This document shows positions 7,331-15,263 of a stretch of DNA of 64,000 nt, piece by piece. Positions within the stretch are counted from its first letter, which is position 1, and the number at the start of each line of letters is the position of its first letter. Location of the stretch: positions 153,272 through 217,271 of the forward strand of contig NZ_VSEY01000023.1 of the NCBI RefSeq assembly GCF_008086045.1, given 5' to 3'. Source of the DNA: Nonomuraea sp. PA05 (GTDB lineage Bacteria; Actinomycetota; Actinomycetes; Streptosporangiales; Streptosporangiaceae). The notes below the pieces were generated by a model. It was not told the origin of the DNA and ran no database searches. It saw nothing but the letters and a program-made list of their open reading frames with translations. A program made the position numbers and the translations under genes.

Positions 7331-8521
7331 ATGGCCGAAATCAGCACCGGGCAGATGGTCAGGCTCCAGCGCGAGCGCAGGGGGATGAGCACCACCGCGC
7401 TGGCCACCCAGTCCGGCTGCACCCCCAGGCACATCGAGCTGATCGAGCACGGCAAACGAACACCCTCGCTCCCCCTGCTGCGGGAGATCGCCAAGGTGCT
7501 CGGGGTGCGCACCGCCGTGCTCTTAGGGGAGACGCCGCGCGACTCGCACGAGCCCAGCAGGCCGCAGATCAGCGACATCGAGCGTGCGCTGTTCACCTGC
7601 CGGTCGCTGGGGCCCGACATCGAGCCGCCCGACGCCGAACAGCTCTCCGAGCGGGTGGCTGCGGCACGCAACGCCTGGTTCACCTCCACGCGCCGCTACT
7701 CGATCCTCATGGCCGCGCTGCCGTCCCTGGTCAGCGACGCCGAGAGTCTCGCGCTGGATCGCACCCAGCGGTCGTACAGCGTGGCGACGGACGCGTACCT
7801 GCTGGCCAGAGGGGTGCTCAAGCACCTGCGGCGGGTGGACCTCGCGCATCTGGCCGCCGACCGGGCCATGCGCTTCGCCGAGGAGTCCGGCGACCCGCTG
7901 ATGATCGCGTGGTCGTACTGGAACCTCGGGCAGTCGATGTTGTCCGACGACATGCACCAGATCGCCTACGACGTGGCGCGGCGCGGCATCGAGCAGCTCG
8001 AACCGCACGTCGGCGACGGCGACGAGCGCCACATCAAGGCACTCGGGGCGCTGCACCTGCTCGCCGCCATCGGCGAGGCCCGCATGGGGGCCGACGACGA
8101 GGCCAGGGAGCGGGTACGCGGCGAGGCGGCGCGGCTGGCCGAACGCGTCGACGACTCCTCCAGCGCCTACGACCTGGCCTTCTTCGGCCCCACCAACGTC
8201 GCCATCCACATGGCCAGCATCGAGAACGACACCGGCCGCCCCGAGGCGGTGCTGCACCTGGCCGACGACATCGACCTGCGCCGCACGCCGTCCATCGAGC
8301 GCCGCACCACCCACCTCGGCCACGTCGCCCGTGCCTGCGAGGACCTCGGCGACGACGCCGCCAGCCTGCTCCACCTCCTGCGAATCGAGCGCGAATGCCC
8401 CGAGGAACTCGACCACAAGCTGCTGCTGCGCGAGATGGTCCGGTCGCTGGCGCGGCGGGCCAGGCCGTCGTGGGCGCCGGAGGTGCGCTATCTCGCCGAG
8501 CGCCACGACATCCCCATCTGA
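7331..8521 (+). CDS. XRE-family helix-turn-helix regulator with TPR-like C-terminus
   Basis: A protein of 396 residues with an N-terminal Cro/C1-type helix-turn-helix (residues 5-60: QMVRLQRERRGMSTTALATQ, then SGCTPRHIELIEHGKRTPS). A long all-helical region follows, with features of tetratricopeptide repeats (SYWNLGQSML, ALGALHLLAAIGEARMG). This architecture is common in actinomycete pleiotropic regulators that bind a small partner protein or peptide through the C-terminal repeats. AGGAGG lies ten bases before ATG 7331. Two small genes follow at 8620 and 8811 and may be functionally linked. The target genes are unknown. Confidence 0.85.
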   Translation: MAEISTGQMVRLQRERRGMSTTALATQSGCTPRHIELIEHGKRTPSLPLLREIAKVLGVRTAVLLGETPRDSHEPSRPQISDIERALFTCRSLGPDIEPPDAEQLSERVAAARNAWFTSTRRYSILMAALPSLVSDAESLALDRTQRSYSVATDAYLLARGVLKHLRRVDLAHLAADRAMRFAEESGDPLMIAWSYWNLGQSMLSDDMHQIAYDVARRGIEQLEPHVGDGDERHIKALGALHLLAAIGEARMGADDEARERVRGEAARLAERVDDSSSAYDLAFFGPTNVAIHMASIENDTGRPEAVLHLADDIDLRRTPSIERRTTHLGHVARACEDLGDDAASLLHLLRIERECPEELDHKLLLREMVRSLARRARPSWAPEVRYLAERHDIPI

Positions 8522-8619
8522 ATCCCCATCTGGCCGAACTCTGTGTTCGGTCGATCCGAACGGGGAGATCTTTCGCCTGAGTTCGTCACGCAACGGCGCC
8601 TGAATGCGACTCTGCGTCC

Positions 8620-8814
8620 ATGACCAGTGCGCCGAGTGCCGATTTCGTCATGGAACGACTGCTCCAGGAGGCTGCGCGAGAGTTCCCCGGGTGGTCGTTC
8701 GAACGAGATCACTCCGGGTGGACCGCCATCCATGACGAGACCCGCCTCACCAGGCCCAGCCTGGCCGCCCTGCGTGCCCTCCTCCGCGTGCACCGGGCGG
8801 CGCGGAGGAGATGA
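8620..8814 (+). CDS. Small hypothetical protein
   Basis: A 64-residue protein containing FVMERLLQEAAREFPGWSF and a basic C-terminal end (RVHRAARRR). I do not recognise a family. It is supported by GC-rich codon use and by a four-base ATGA overlap with the next small gene, which suggests translational coupling. The two follow the XRE regulator on the same strand after ~98 bp. Both small products share a W-x-I/x-H pattern (WTAIHDE here; WEIHFRVD in the next), so they may be related or may interact. Confidence 0.55.
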   Translation: MTSAPSADFVMERLLQEAAREFPGWSFERDHSGWTAIHDETRLTRPSLAALRALLRVHRAARRR

Positions 8815-9083
8815 CGGGGACGCCGTTCGAGACCGAGTGGCCGCTGGCGGGGCGGCAGCTCGACGCCCTGCGCAGCACCTACCCGGCCTGGGAGATCCAC
8901 TTCCGCGTCGACGCGCCAGGCGCGGCCCGCTGGACGGCCGTCCTGCTGCGGCCCATGACGGCGCAACTGTCGGCGCAGGGGGTGCTGGAGAGCATCGGCT
9001 GCTCCGACGCGATCACCCTCGCCTCCACGCTGGCCCGCCAGGCCAGCCTCCTGCACAGCCCCCACAACCCCCGCTTCACCTGA
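8811..9083 (+). CDS. Small hypothetical protein
   Basis: A 90-residue soluble protein with no signal peptide or membrane helix and no family I recognise. It contains YPAWEIHFRVDAPGAARWTAVL and a helical C-terminal half. It starts at ATG 8811 inside the end of the preceding small gene, so the pair is probably co-translated. Position behind an XRE regulator is typical of actinomycete small-protein partners of such regulators; that link is inference only. Confidence 0.55.
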   Translation: MTGTPFETEWPLAGRQLDALRSTYPAWEIHFRVDAPGAARWTAVLLRPMTAQLSAQGVLESIGCSDAITLASTLARQASLLHSPHNPRFT

Positions 9084-9118
9084 CTTCCCACCCCCGAACC
9101 TCTCGGCCTCCGCCCGGC

Positions 9119-9182
9119 TTCCCGGCCCCCGGGACGCCGGGCCCGTCCGGTTTCCCGGCCCCGGGACGCCGGGCCCGTCCGG
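9119..9182. repeat. Tandem duplication, 2 copies of ~32 bp, abutting a stop codon
   Basis: Two nearly identical copies (9119-9150 and 9152-9182) contain CCCGGGACGCCGGGCCCGTC. They end directly at the stop codon of the minus-strand hydrolase at 9184. The unit itself holds GC-rich dyads that could form hairpins and act as a terminator for either side. Confidence 0.85.
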
Positions 9183-9183
9183 C

Positions 9184-10005
9184 TCAGCTTTCCCCCGCCG
9201 CCTCCGCCGCGAGACCGGCGACGACCTCGGCGACCCGGTCCGGCGCCTTGGCGTGCGCCGCGTGGCCCTGGCCGGTCAGCAGCACCCGCCGCGCGCCGGG
9301 CAGCACGCGCTCCAGCGCGTCCAGCCGCTCCCCCAGGTGCGCCGGGCTGCGGTCACCCCCCAGCAGGACCACCGGCACCGCAATCCGCGCGTACGCGTCC
9401 AGGCGCACCCCCAGCGCGTCCATCGCGGCGTTGTCCTCGATCTGGCGCGGCGCCAGCGCCCGCATCCTCGGCGCCACGGCCACGAACAGCCCCGACAGCA
9501 ACGCCACCCAGCCGGACATGCGCACCGTGTCGCGCACGAAGATCCGCATGGCGCGGCCGGGCCGCCCGGCGGCGATCGCGGCGCGGGCCCGGCGGTGCAC
9601 CTCGCCGTCGGGGCCGCCCAGCGGCGGGCCGATGACGACCGGCGGCTCGTACAGCACCGCGCCCGCGAAGGCCGACGGCGCGGCCACCATGGCCTCCAGC
9701 GCGATCACGGCGCCCGAGGAGTGCGCGGCGAGCACCACGGGCCCGCCTCCCATCGCCTCCGCCACCGCGAGGGTGTGCTCGACCTCCTGCGCGACTGTGC
9801 ACGGGGTCTGCCGGTCGAGGTCCAGCCGGTAGCGGCGGCGGTGGAGCCGCACCACGCGGTGGTGCGCGGCCAGCCGCGCGGCCACCGCCGCCCAGGAGGC
9901 CCCGTCGTCCAGGCCCGGGTGCAGGACGAGGACGGCGGGGGTGCCGCCGCCCCCGTCGGTGGCGCGCGCCTGCGTGCCGTCGGCGGCCTTCGCTGTCAAG
10001 ATCAT
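9184..10005 (-). CDS. Alpha/beta fold hydrolase
   Basis: A 273-residue alpha/beta hydrolase with lid. Motifs are LVLHPGLDDGASW (oxyanion region), the nucleophile elbow AAHSSGAVIALE (serine nucleophile in HSSG), an acid in VVLLGGDRSPAHL, and a late histidine in LLTGQGHAAHAKAP. It is cytoplasmic with unknown substrate. ATG 10005 is chosen because AAGGAGCG lies five bases upstream; an open frame extends to 10668 but runs antisense to other signals and has no start support. It lies downstream of a beta-lactamase-fold gene on the same strand, but two palindromes directly before it suggest its own regulated promoter. Confidence 0.82.
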   Translation of the reverse strand: MILTAKAADGTQARATDGGGGTPAVLVLHPGLDDGASWAAVAARLAAHHRVVRLHRRRYRLDLDRQTPCTVAQEVEHTLAVAEAMGGGPVVLAAHSSGAVIALEAMVAAPSAFAGAVLYEPPVVIGPPLGGPDGEVHRRARAAIAAGRPGRAMRIFVRDTVRMSGWVALLSGLFVAVAPRMRALAPRQIEDNAAMDALGVRLDAYARIAVPVVLLGGDRSPAHLGERLDALERVLPGARRVLLTGQGHAAHAKAPDRVAEVVAGLAAEAAGES

Positions 10006-10015
10006 GAGAACGCTC

Positions 10016-10050
10016 CTTAGCGCTGCTAAGCCCGAATTTAGCGACGCTAA
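10016..10050. promoter_or_regulatory. Twin palindromic operators TTAGCnnnGCTAA
   Basis: Two dyads precede the hydrolase: CTTAGCGCTGCTAAG (10016-10030) and TTAGCGACGCTAA (10038-10050). Their centres are 21 bp apart, two helical turns. They look like operators for a dimeric TetR- or MarR-type repressor. No matching regulator gene is adjacent. Confidence 0.75.
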
Positions 10051-10130
10051 GGAAGCCTGGCAAGAGGTTCGCGCCGCAGGGGCCCTTGCGGCGCGGCAGA
10101 CTCCGGCGGTCACCAGGCTCGCGGCCCCGG

Positions 10131-11513
10131 CTAAACGGCGACTCTGGGCGTGGCGCGCATGCCGACGTAGACGCACCGCGTCCCATCGGTGAGCGTGGCG
10201 AAGACGACGGGCATGTAGTCCTCGCTGAAGGACGGCCCCGCGCCGGAGGCGGCGAACACCGTGCCCGTGACGGGCTCCAGCTCCATGTCCAGCGCGGGCG
10301 ACAGGTCCTTCATGCCGTCCACGAACTCGTACCGCATCCGCCCCTCGGTCACGGTGATCACCACGCCCTCGCGCCGGTAGGTGCCGCTCAGCTCCGCCCA
10401 GTCGATCGCGGGCGGCTCGGCGGCCGGGGCGAAGGGCTCGGGCATCCTGACCCCGGCCAGCTCGCGCAGCAGCTCCGCGAACAGGTCGGCGTACAGGCGG
10501 CGGGCGGCGCCGCCGTTGGTGAGCAGGGCGACGGCCACGCCGGCCTCGGGGACGACGCGCAGGTAGCCGTACTGGCCGATGGCGGCGCCGTCGTGGCCGT
10601 AGCCGGCGATGCCGTCCCAGTCGTACAGGGTCCAGCCGAGGCCCCAGCCGTCGGCGCTGACGGTCCACTTGTCGGGGACGTCCGTCTCCCTTCGCTGCAT
10701 GGCCGCGACGGACGCGGCGGACAGGACCCGGCCGCCGTCGGGGGCGGCGCCGCCCGCCAGGTGCATGCCGGCGAAGCGCACCATGTCGCCGGCGGAGGTG
10801 ATGATGCGGGCGGCCGGGCCGACGGAGCGCGGCATCATGTCCCAGACGGGCGCGGGGTCGGGGTAGGCGCCCGGCTCGCCCAGGTGGCTCATGGCGACGC
10901 GGAGGCGCAGTGCCTCCTCCGGCAGCGTCATCGAGTGGCCGAGGCCGAGCGGGGCGAAGAGGCGCTCCCTGAGCGCCTCGTCCCAGGTCCGGCCGGTCAG
11001 CACCTCGACGAGCCGGCCGAGGACGACGTAGCCGAGGCCGCCGTAGGAGAGCGTGCCGGGCGGGCAGTCGAGGGCCACGTCCCTGGCGGCCTTGACGTAT
11101 TCGGCGAGGCAGTCGTCGCCGCGGCCGGTGTCATGGTTGAAGTCGTTGGTCACGCCGCCGGTGTGCGACAGGAGCTGCCTGACGGTGATCGTCGCGGTGG
11201 CCTCGGGGTCGGGGGTGCCGAACTCGGGCAGCACGTCCACGACCCGCGCGTCCAGGGTCAGCAGGCCCTCGTCCACCAGGGTCATGACCAGGGCGGCGGT
11301 GTAGACCTTGGCGATCGAGCCGCTCAGGAACACCGAGTCGGTCGTCACCTCGTGGCCCGTGCCCCGGTGCAGCACCCCGCTGGCCAGCTCGTGCACCGTG
11401 CCGCCGGTCAGGATGGCGAGCTGGGCGCCGGGCACGTGGTGCTTGTCGCGCAGCTCGTCCAGGCGGGCCTGCCAGCGGGGAAGGTCGAGCCCTTCGTGGT
11501 TGGCGTTCAGCAT
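10131..11513 (-). CDS. Serine hydrolase of the beta-lactamase / class C PBP fold
   Basis: A 460-residue protein with a beta-lactamase-family domain (residues ~10-345) and a C-terminal beta-rich domain (from about IDWAELSGTYRREGV). The SxxK motif is in FLSGSIAKVYTAAL. The usual YxN becomes Y-G-G in LSYGGLGYVVLGRL, and a late motif HDGAAIG replaces KTG as is common in esterase-like members. It has no signal peptide, so it is likely a cytoplasmic esterase or peptidase rather than a true beta-lactamase. ATG 11513 (preceded by TGGAGATC) is preferred over an upstream ATG at 11582. It is followed, after the operator region, by the alpha/beta hydrolase. Confidence 0.82.
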   Translation of the reverse strand: MLNANHEGLDLPRWQARLDELRDKHHVPGAQLAILTGGTVHELASGVLHRGTGHEVTTDSVFLSGSIAKVYTAALVMTLVDEGLLTLDARVVDVLPEFGTPDPEATATITVRQLLSHTGGVTNDFNHDTGRGDDCLAEYVKAARDVALDCPPGTLSYGGLGYVVLGRLVEVLTGRTWDEALRERLFAPLGLGHSMTLPEEALRLRVAMSHLGEPGAYPDPAPVWDMMPRSVGPAARIITSAGDMVRFAGMHLAGGAAPDGGRVLSAASVAAMQRRETDVPDKWTVSADGWGLGWTLYDWDGIAGYGHDGAAIGQYGYLRVVPEAGVAVALLTNGGAARRLYADLFAELLRELAGVRMPEPFAPAAEPPAIDWAELSGTYRREGVVITVTEGRMRYEFVDGMKDLSPALDMELEPVTGTVFAASGAGPSFSEDYMPVVFATLTDGTRCVYVGMRATPRVAV

Positions 11514-11611
11514 GATGATCTCCAATCGCGCACAACGTTTCCGTATGCGAACACTGTACGCAGAAGTGGCGCTCGTACGCAACTCTGCGCACGCCGTACT
11601 TCTCAGGGCGC

Positions 11612-11644
11612 GAAAAAGGGCCGGACCATCAAGGCCCGGCCCTT
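11612..11644 (-). terminator. Rho-independent terminator of trpS
   Basis: AAGGGCCGG (11616-11624) pairs with CCGGCCCTT (11636-11644), with an 11-base loop. Read on the minus strand it ends in TTTTTC, just after the trpS stop. Confidence 0.85.
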
Positions 11645-11653
11645 CCGGAAGAT

Positions 11654-12658
11654 CTACAGTTTGGGCAGGAAGCCCACCCTCTCGCGGACCTGCTCCATGG
11701 TCTGCCTGGCCACCGCCGACGCCCGCTCGGCGCCGATGGCCAGCATGCGGTCGAGCTCCTTCTCGTCGGCCAGCAGCTTCTCCGTGCGCTCCCTGATCGG
11801 CGCGAACGTCTCCAGCACCGCCTCCGCCACGTCCTTCTTGAACGTGCCGTACCCCTGCCCCTCGTAGCGGGCGACCAGCTCGGGGATGGGCGTGCCGGTC
11901 AGCGCCGACTGGATGCGCAGCAGGTTGGAGATGCCCGGCTTGTTCTCCTCGTCGAACAGCACCTCGGAGCCCGTGTCGGTGACCGCCCGCATGACCTTCT
12001 TGCGCAGCGGCCCCGGCTGCTCCAGCACGTCGAGGATGCCCGCGGGGCTGGAGGACGACTTCGACATCTTCGCCGTCGGGTCCTGGAGGTCGGTGATCTT
12101 CTCGACCTCCTTGAGGATGTACGGGTCGGGCAGCGTGAAGGTGTCGCCGAAGCGGTGGTTGAAGCGCTGGCCCAGGTCGCGGGTGAGCTCCAGGTGCTGC
12201 TTCTGGTCGGCGCCGACCGGCACCAGGTTGGCCTGGTAGAGCAGGATGTCGGCGGCCTGAAGGATCGGGTAGGTGAACAGGCCCACGCTGGCCGCGCTCT
12301 CCCCGAACTTGGCCGACTTGTCCTTGAACTGCGTCATCCGGCCCGCCTCGCCCATGCCGGTGAGGCAGATCAGCACCCAGGCCAGCTCGGTGTGCTCACG
12401 CACGTGCGACTGGACGAAGACGGTGGAACGCTCCGGATCGAGCCCGGCGGCGAAGAGCTGGGCGGCGGCCACGCGGCTGCGCCGGCGCAGCGCGTCGGCC
12501 TCCGTCGGCACGGTGATCGCGTGCAAATCCACCACGCAGTAGAACGCGTCGTGGGTCTCCTGCATGGTGACCCACTGGCGGACCGCACCCAGGTAATTGC
12601 CCAGGTGGAAGGAGTCCGCGGTGGGCTGGATGCCGGAGAGTACACGAGGTCTGGCCAT
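11654..12658 (-). CDS. trpS: Tryptophanyl-tRNA synthetase
   Basis: A class I aminoacyl-tRNA synthetase of 334 residues that charges tRNA-Trp with tryptophan. The HIGH-type signature appears as FHLGNYLGA near the N-terminus, after SGIQPTAD. The KMSKS signature is present as AKMSKSSSSPAGIL. Length and motif order are standard for bacterial TrpS. It lies 14 bp downstream of the CNNM/CBS membrane-protein gene on the same strand, so the two may be co-transcribed. A strong hairpin plus T-run follows the stop. The start region has no obvious Shine-Dalgarno sequence. Confidence 0.96.
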   Translation of the reverse strand: MARPRVLSGIQPTADSFHLGNYLGAVRQWVTMQETHDAFYCVVDLHAITVPTEADALRRRSRVAAAQLFAAGLDPERSTVFVQSHVREHTELAWVLICLTGMGEAGRMTQFKDKSAKFGESAASVGLFTYPILQAADILLYQANLVPVGADQKQHLELTRDLGQRFNHRFGDTFTLPDPYILKEVEKITDLQDPTAKMSKSSSSPAGILDVLEQPGPLRKKVMRAVTDTGSEVLFDEENKPGISNLLRIQSALTGTPIPELVARYEGQGYGTFKKDVAEAVLETFAPIRERTEKLLADEKELDRMLAIGAERASAVARQTMEQVRERVGFLPKL

Positions 12659-12672
12659 AGCAGGCCATTGTG

Positions 12673-13986
12673 TCAGGAATCCTGCTCAGGGGGCGACTCG
12701 ACGACCTGTCGGCGTTTCACTCTCACCCGGGCGATACGCCGCCCGTCGAGCTCGGTGACCGTCAGCTCGAAGCCGGAGAACTCCACCCGCTCCCCGGCCG
12801 CCGGCACGTGACCCAGCATCGCCATGACGAAGCCGGCCAGCGTCTCGTACGGGCCGTCCGGCAGGCGGATGCCGGTCTCGGTGGCGAAGTCGTTGAGATT
12901 CGTCAGGCCGTCGATCTCGATCTCGCCGGCGGGCAGGATCACGACGTCCTCCTCGACGTCGTACTCGTCCCTGATGTCGCCGATCAGCTCCTCGACCAGG
13001 TCCTCCATGGTCACGATGCCGGCCGTGCCGCCGTACTCGTCCACCACGATGGCCAGGTGCTGGCCCTCGTCGCGCATCTCGTTCAGCGTGGTGAGCAGGC
13101 GCTTGGAGGCGGGCACGAACTTGGCGGCCCTGATCGGCACCAGCGCGCTGATCGGCTCGGTGCGCCCGGTCAGCTCGGGGTCCAGCAGGTCGCGGACGTG
13201 CACGAACCCGATGACCTCGTCGTAGGTGTCGCGGTAGACGGGGAAACGCGAGTGCGGCAGCGTGGCGGCCAGCCTGGCCGCGTCGCTCAGCGGCGTGTCG
13301 GCCTCCATGAACTCGACCTCGGTGCGCGGCAGCATCACCTCCCTGAGCTGCCGCTTGCCCGCCGCGAACACCTCGGCGATGAGCTTGCGCTCGTCGGCGG
13401 TCAGGTCGGTGTGGCCCACCACCATGTCGCGCAGCTCCTCGGTGGTGACCTCCTCCCTGTCGGCGCCCGGGTTGCCGCCGAGCAGCTTCACCACGCCGTC
13501 GGTGGACTTGGACAGCATCCAGATGATCGGGCGCGACAGGGCTGCGATGCGGTCCAGGAACGGCGCCACGTACAGCGACAGGCCCTCGGCCCGCTGGAGC
13601 GCCAGCCGCTTGGGCGCCAGCTCCCCGAGCACCAGCGACACGTACGAGATGGCCAGCGTGACCAGCACCAGGGCGAGCACGGGGGCCACGGCCACCGGCA
13701 CGCCCCAGCCCTCCAGCACGGGCACGAGCTGCGCCGCGAGCCGGTCGGCGCCGAACGCGGCCGACAGCATGGTGGCCACGGTCACGCCGATCTGGACGGC
13801 GGACAGGAATCTGTTGGGATCACGGGCCAGCTTGGCCACCCGCTCACCGCGACGTCCGCGCTGCGAGAGTTTGCGGACCTGGCTTTCGCGCAGGGAGACC
13901 ATGGCGATTTCTGCGGCGGCGAAGAAGCCCCCGATCAGGATGAACAGCAGGACCAGGGCGATGTTGGCCGCGACGGTGTCAAACAT
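12673..13986 (-). CDS. CNNM/CBS hemolysin-family (CorC/HlyC) membrane protein
   Basis: A 437-residue protein with an N-terminal CNNM transmembrane domain (about four helices: IALVLLFILIGGFFAAAEIAMV, SAVQIGVTVATMLSAAF, VAVAPVLALVLVTLAISYV and the region after FLDRIAALSRPIIWML). A CBS pair follows (EVMLPRTEVEFMEAD, VIGFVHVRDLL, ... HLAIVVDEYGGTAGIVTMEDLVEELIGDI), then a CorC/HlyC transporter-associated domain. The family acts in magnesium or cobalt handling; the hemolysin name is historical. It lies directly upstream of trpS on the same strand. It is divergent from galE, with ~87 bp between them. Confidence 0.92.
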   Translation of the reverse strand: MFDTVAANIALVLLFILIGGFFAAAEIAMVSLRESQVRKLSQRGRRGERVAKLARDPNRFLSAVQIGVTVATMLSAAFGADRLAAQLVPVLEGWGVPVAVAPVLALVLVTLAISYVSLVLGELAPKRLALQRAEGLSLYVAPFLDRIAALSRPIIWMLSKSTDGVVKLLGGNPGADREEVTTEELRDMVVGHTDLTADERKLIAEVFAAGKRQLREVMLPRTEVEFMEADTPLSDAARLAATLPHSRFPVYRDTYDEVIGFVHVRDLLDPELTGRTEPISALVPIRAAKFVPASKRLLTTLNEMRDEGQHLAIVVDEYGGTAGIVTMEDLVEELIGDIRDEYDVEEDVVILPAGEIEIDGLTNLNDFATETGIRLPDGPYETLAGFVMAMLGHVPAAGERVEFSGFELTVTELDGRRIARVRVKRRQVVESPPEQDS

Positions 13987-14072
13987 GGTGGTTGGCAGCG
14001 TACTCGTCGGCTTTCCCGCGTATGCTGAACGGCAAGCCTTACAAAATCAAACATATATGAACAGGAGTACAC

Positions 14073-15020
14073 ATGCGGCTACTGGTCACCGGAGGAGCCG
14101 GGTACGTCGGCAGTGTGGTCGCCGCGCAGCTCATCGAGGCCGGACACGAGGTGACCGTACTCGACGACCTGTCAACGGGGCATGAGGACGCCGTGCCGGA
14201 GGGCGCCCGTTTCGTCCGTGCCGACATCACCGAGGCCGGGCAGGCGCTCGACGGCGTGGAGGCGGTGCTGCACTTCGCGGCCAAGTCGCTGGTGGGCGAG
14301 TCGGTCGAGAAGCCCGGCCTCTACTGGGCCAACAACCTGGGCGGGACGCTGGGGCTGCTCGACGCCATGCGCGACAAGGGCGTGGGACGGATCGTGTTCT
14401 CCTCGACGGCGGCCACGTACGGGGAGCCTGAGCGCTCGCCGATCGAGGAGGGCGACCCGACGCGGCCGACCAACCCCTACGGCGCCACGAAGCTGGCCGT
14501 GGACACCGCGCTGAGCGCCTACGCCCGGCAGCGCGGGCTGGGCGCGGTGAGCCTGCGCTACTTCAACGTGGCCGGCGCCTACGGGCGTTTCCGCGAGCGG
14601 CACGCGGTCGAGACCCACCTCATCCCGAACGTGCTGAAGGTGGCGACCGGCGAGCGCGAGTCGGTCAGCGTGTTCGGCACCGACTACCCCACGGCCGACG
14701 GCACCTGCGTGCGCGACTACATCCACGTCTCCGACCTGGCCAAGGCCCACCTGCTGGCGCTGGACGCGGTCACGCCCGGCGAGCACCGGGTCTACAACCT
14801 GGGCAGCGGCACCGGCTTCTCCGTGCAGGAGGTGATCTCGGTCTGCCGCGAGGTCACGGGGCACGAGATCCCGGCCGTGGTCGGCGACCGGCGGCCGGGC
14901 GATCCGGCGGTGCTGGTGGCCTCGTCCGCCAGGATCCAGCGTGAGCTGGGCTGGAAGCCCGAGCGGGCGGCGCTGCGCGACATCGTTTCCGACGCCTGGG
15001 GAGCGCTTTCTGGGAAATGA
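14073..15020 (+). CDS. galE: UDP-glucose 4-epimerase
   Basis: An extended short-chain dehydrogenase/reductase of 315 residues that interconverts UDP-glucose and UDP-galactose. The NAD-binding motif is GGAGYVG (residues 7-13), the Ser/Thr region is FSSTAATYGEP, and the catalytic pair is Y136-x-x-x-K140 in PYGATK. LRYFNVAGAYG and VRDYIHVSDLAKAH are typical GalE sequences. AGGAG precedes ATG 14073. It diverges from the CNNM gene and is followed by a short membrane-peptide gene. A second galE-like gene occurs at 62781, so sugar-nucleotide epimerisation is duplicated in the window. Confidence 0.93.
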   Translation: MRLLVTGGAGYVGSVVAAQLIEAGHEVTVLDDLSTGHEDAVPEGARFVRADITEAGQALDGVEAVLHFAAKSLVGESVEKPGLYWANNLGGTLGLLDAMRDKGVGRIVFSSTAATYGEPERSPIEEGDPTRPTNPYGATKLAVDTALSAYARQRGLGAVSLRYFNVAGAYGRFRERHAVETHLIPNVLKVATGERESVSVFGTDYPTADGTCVRDYIHVSDLAKAHLLALDAVTPGEHRVYNLGSGTGFSVQEVISVCREVTGHEIPAVVGDRRPGDPAVLVASSARIQRELGWKPERAALRDIVSDAWGALSGK

Positions 15021-15057
15021 CCATACGGAGCGGGAATGTGTGCTGTGATACCGAAAT

Positions 15058-15210
15058 GTGAGGAGCTTTTCACCAAGGGTCACGAAGCTGATCTTCGGTG
15101 CCCTCATCATGGTCTGCAGCGCCCTGGCCGCGGCAGGCGTCGTCTTCGCCACCCCGCCGCCCGCTCCGGCCACCGAGCCGGCGTCCTGCCCCGAAGTCGT
15201 GCCGCCGTGA
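15058..15210 (+). CDS. Small single-pass membrane or secreted peptide
   Basis: An open frame of 50 codons starting at GTG 15058. It encodes a short basic N-terminus (SPRVTK), one hydrophobic helix (LIFGALIMVCSALAAAGVVFA), then a Pro/Ala/Glu tail with a late cysteine (ATEPASCPEVVPP). This positive-hydrophobic-exposed layout is what a real membrane or secreted peptide shows, and third positions are GC-rich. No clear Shine-Dalgarno sequence is visible. It fills the gap between galE and the convergent mdh and ends just before a strong hairpin. The function is unknown. Confidence 0.5.
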   Translation: MRSFSPRVTKLIFGALIMVCSALAAAGVVFATPPPAPATEPASCPEVVPP

Positions 15211-15218
15211 CGAACGCG

Positions 15219-15251
15219 GAACGCGCGCCCCACGGCCGGGGGCGCGCGTTC
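15219..15251. terminator. Bidirectional terminator hairpin
   Basis: GAACGCGCGCCCC (15219-15231) pairs perfectly with GGGGCGCGCGTTC (15239-15251) around a 7-base loop. It lies between the convergent galE-side genes and mdh. A 13-bp stem without a T-run is common in high-GC actinomycetes. Confidence 0.8.
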
Positions 15252-15263
15252 TGAACAAGCAGC

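Noticed and set aside
10006..10668. N-terminal extension of the hydrolase frame at 9184
   Set aside because: The extension has no domain, overlaps the palindromic operators and the beta-lactamase-fold gene on the same strand, and a good ribosome-binding site lies before ATG 10005.
15036..15254. 72-codon frame overlapping the small membrane peptide
   Set aside because: Its translation is Arg/His/Pro-rich without structure, while the other frame gives a proper membrane helix. It also runs through the terminator hairpin.
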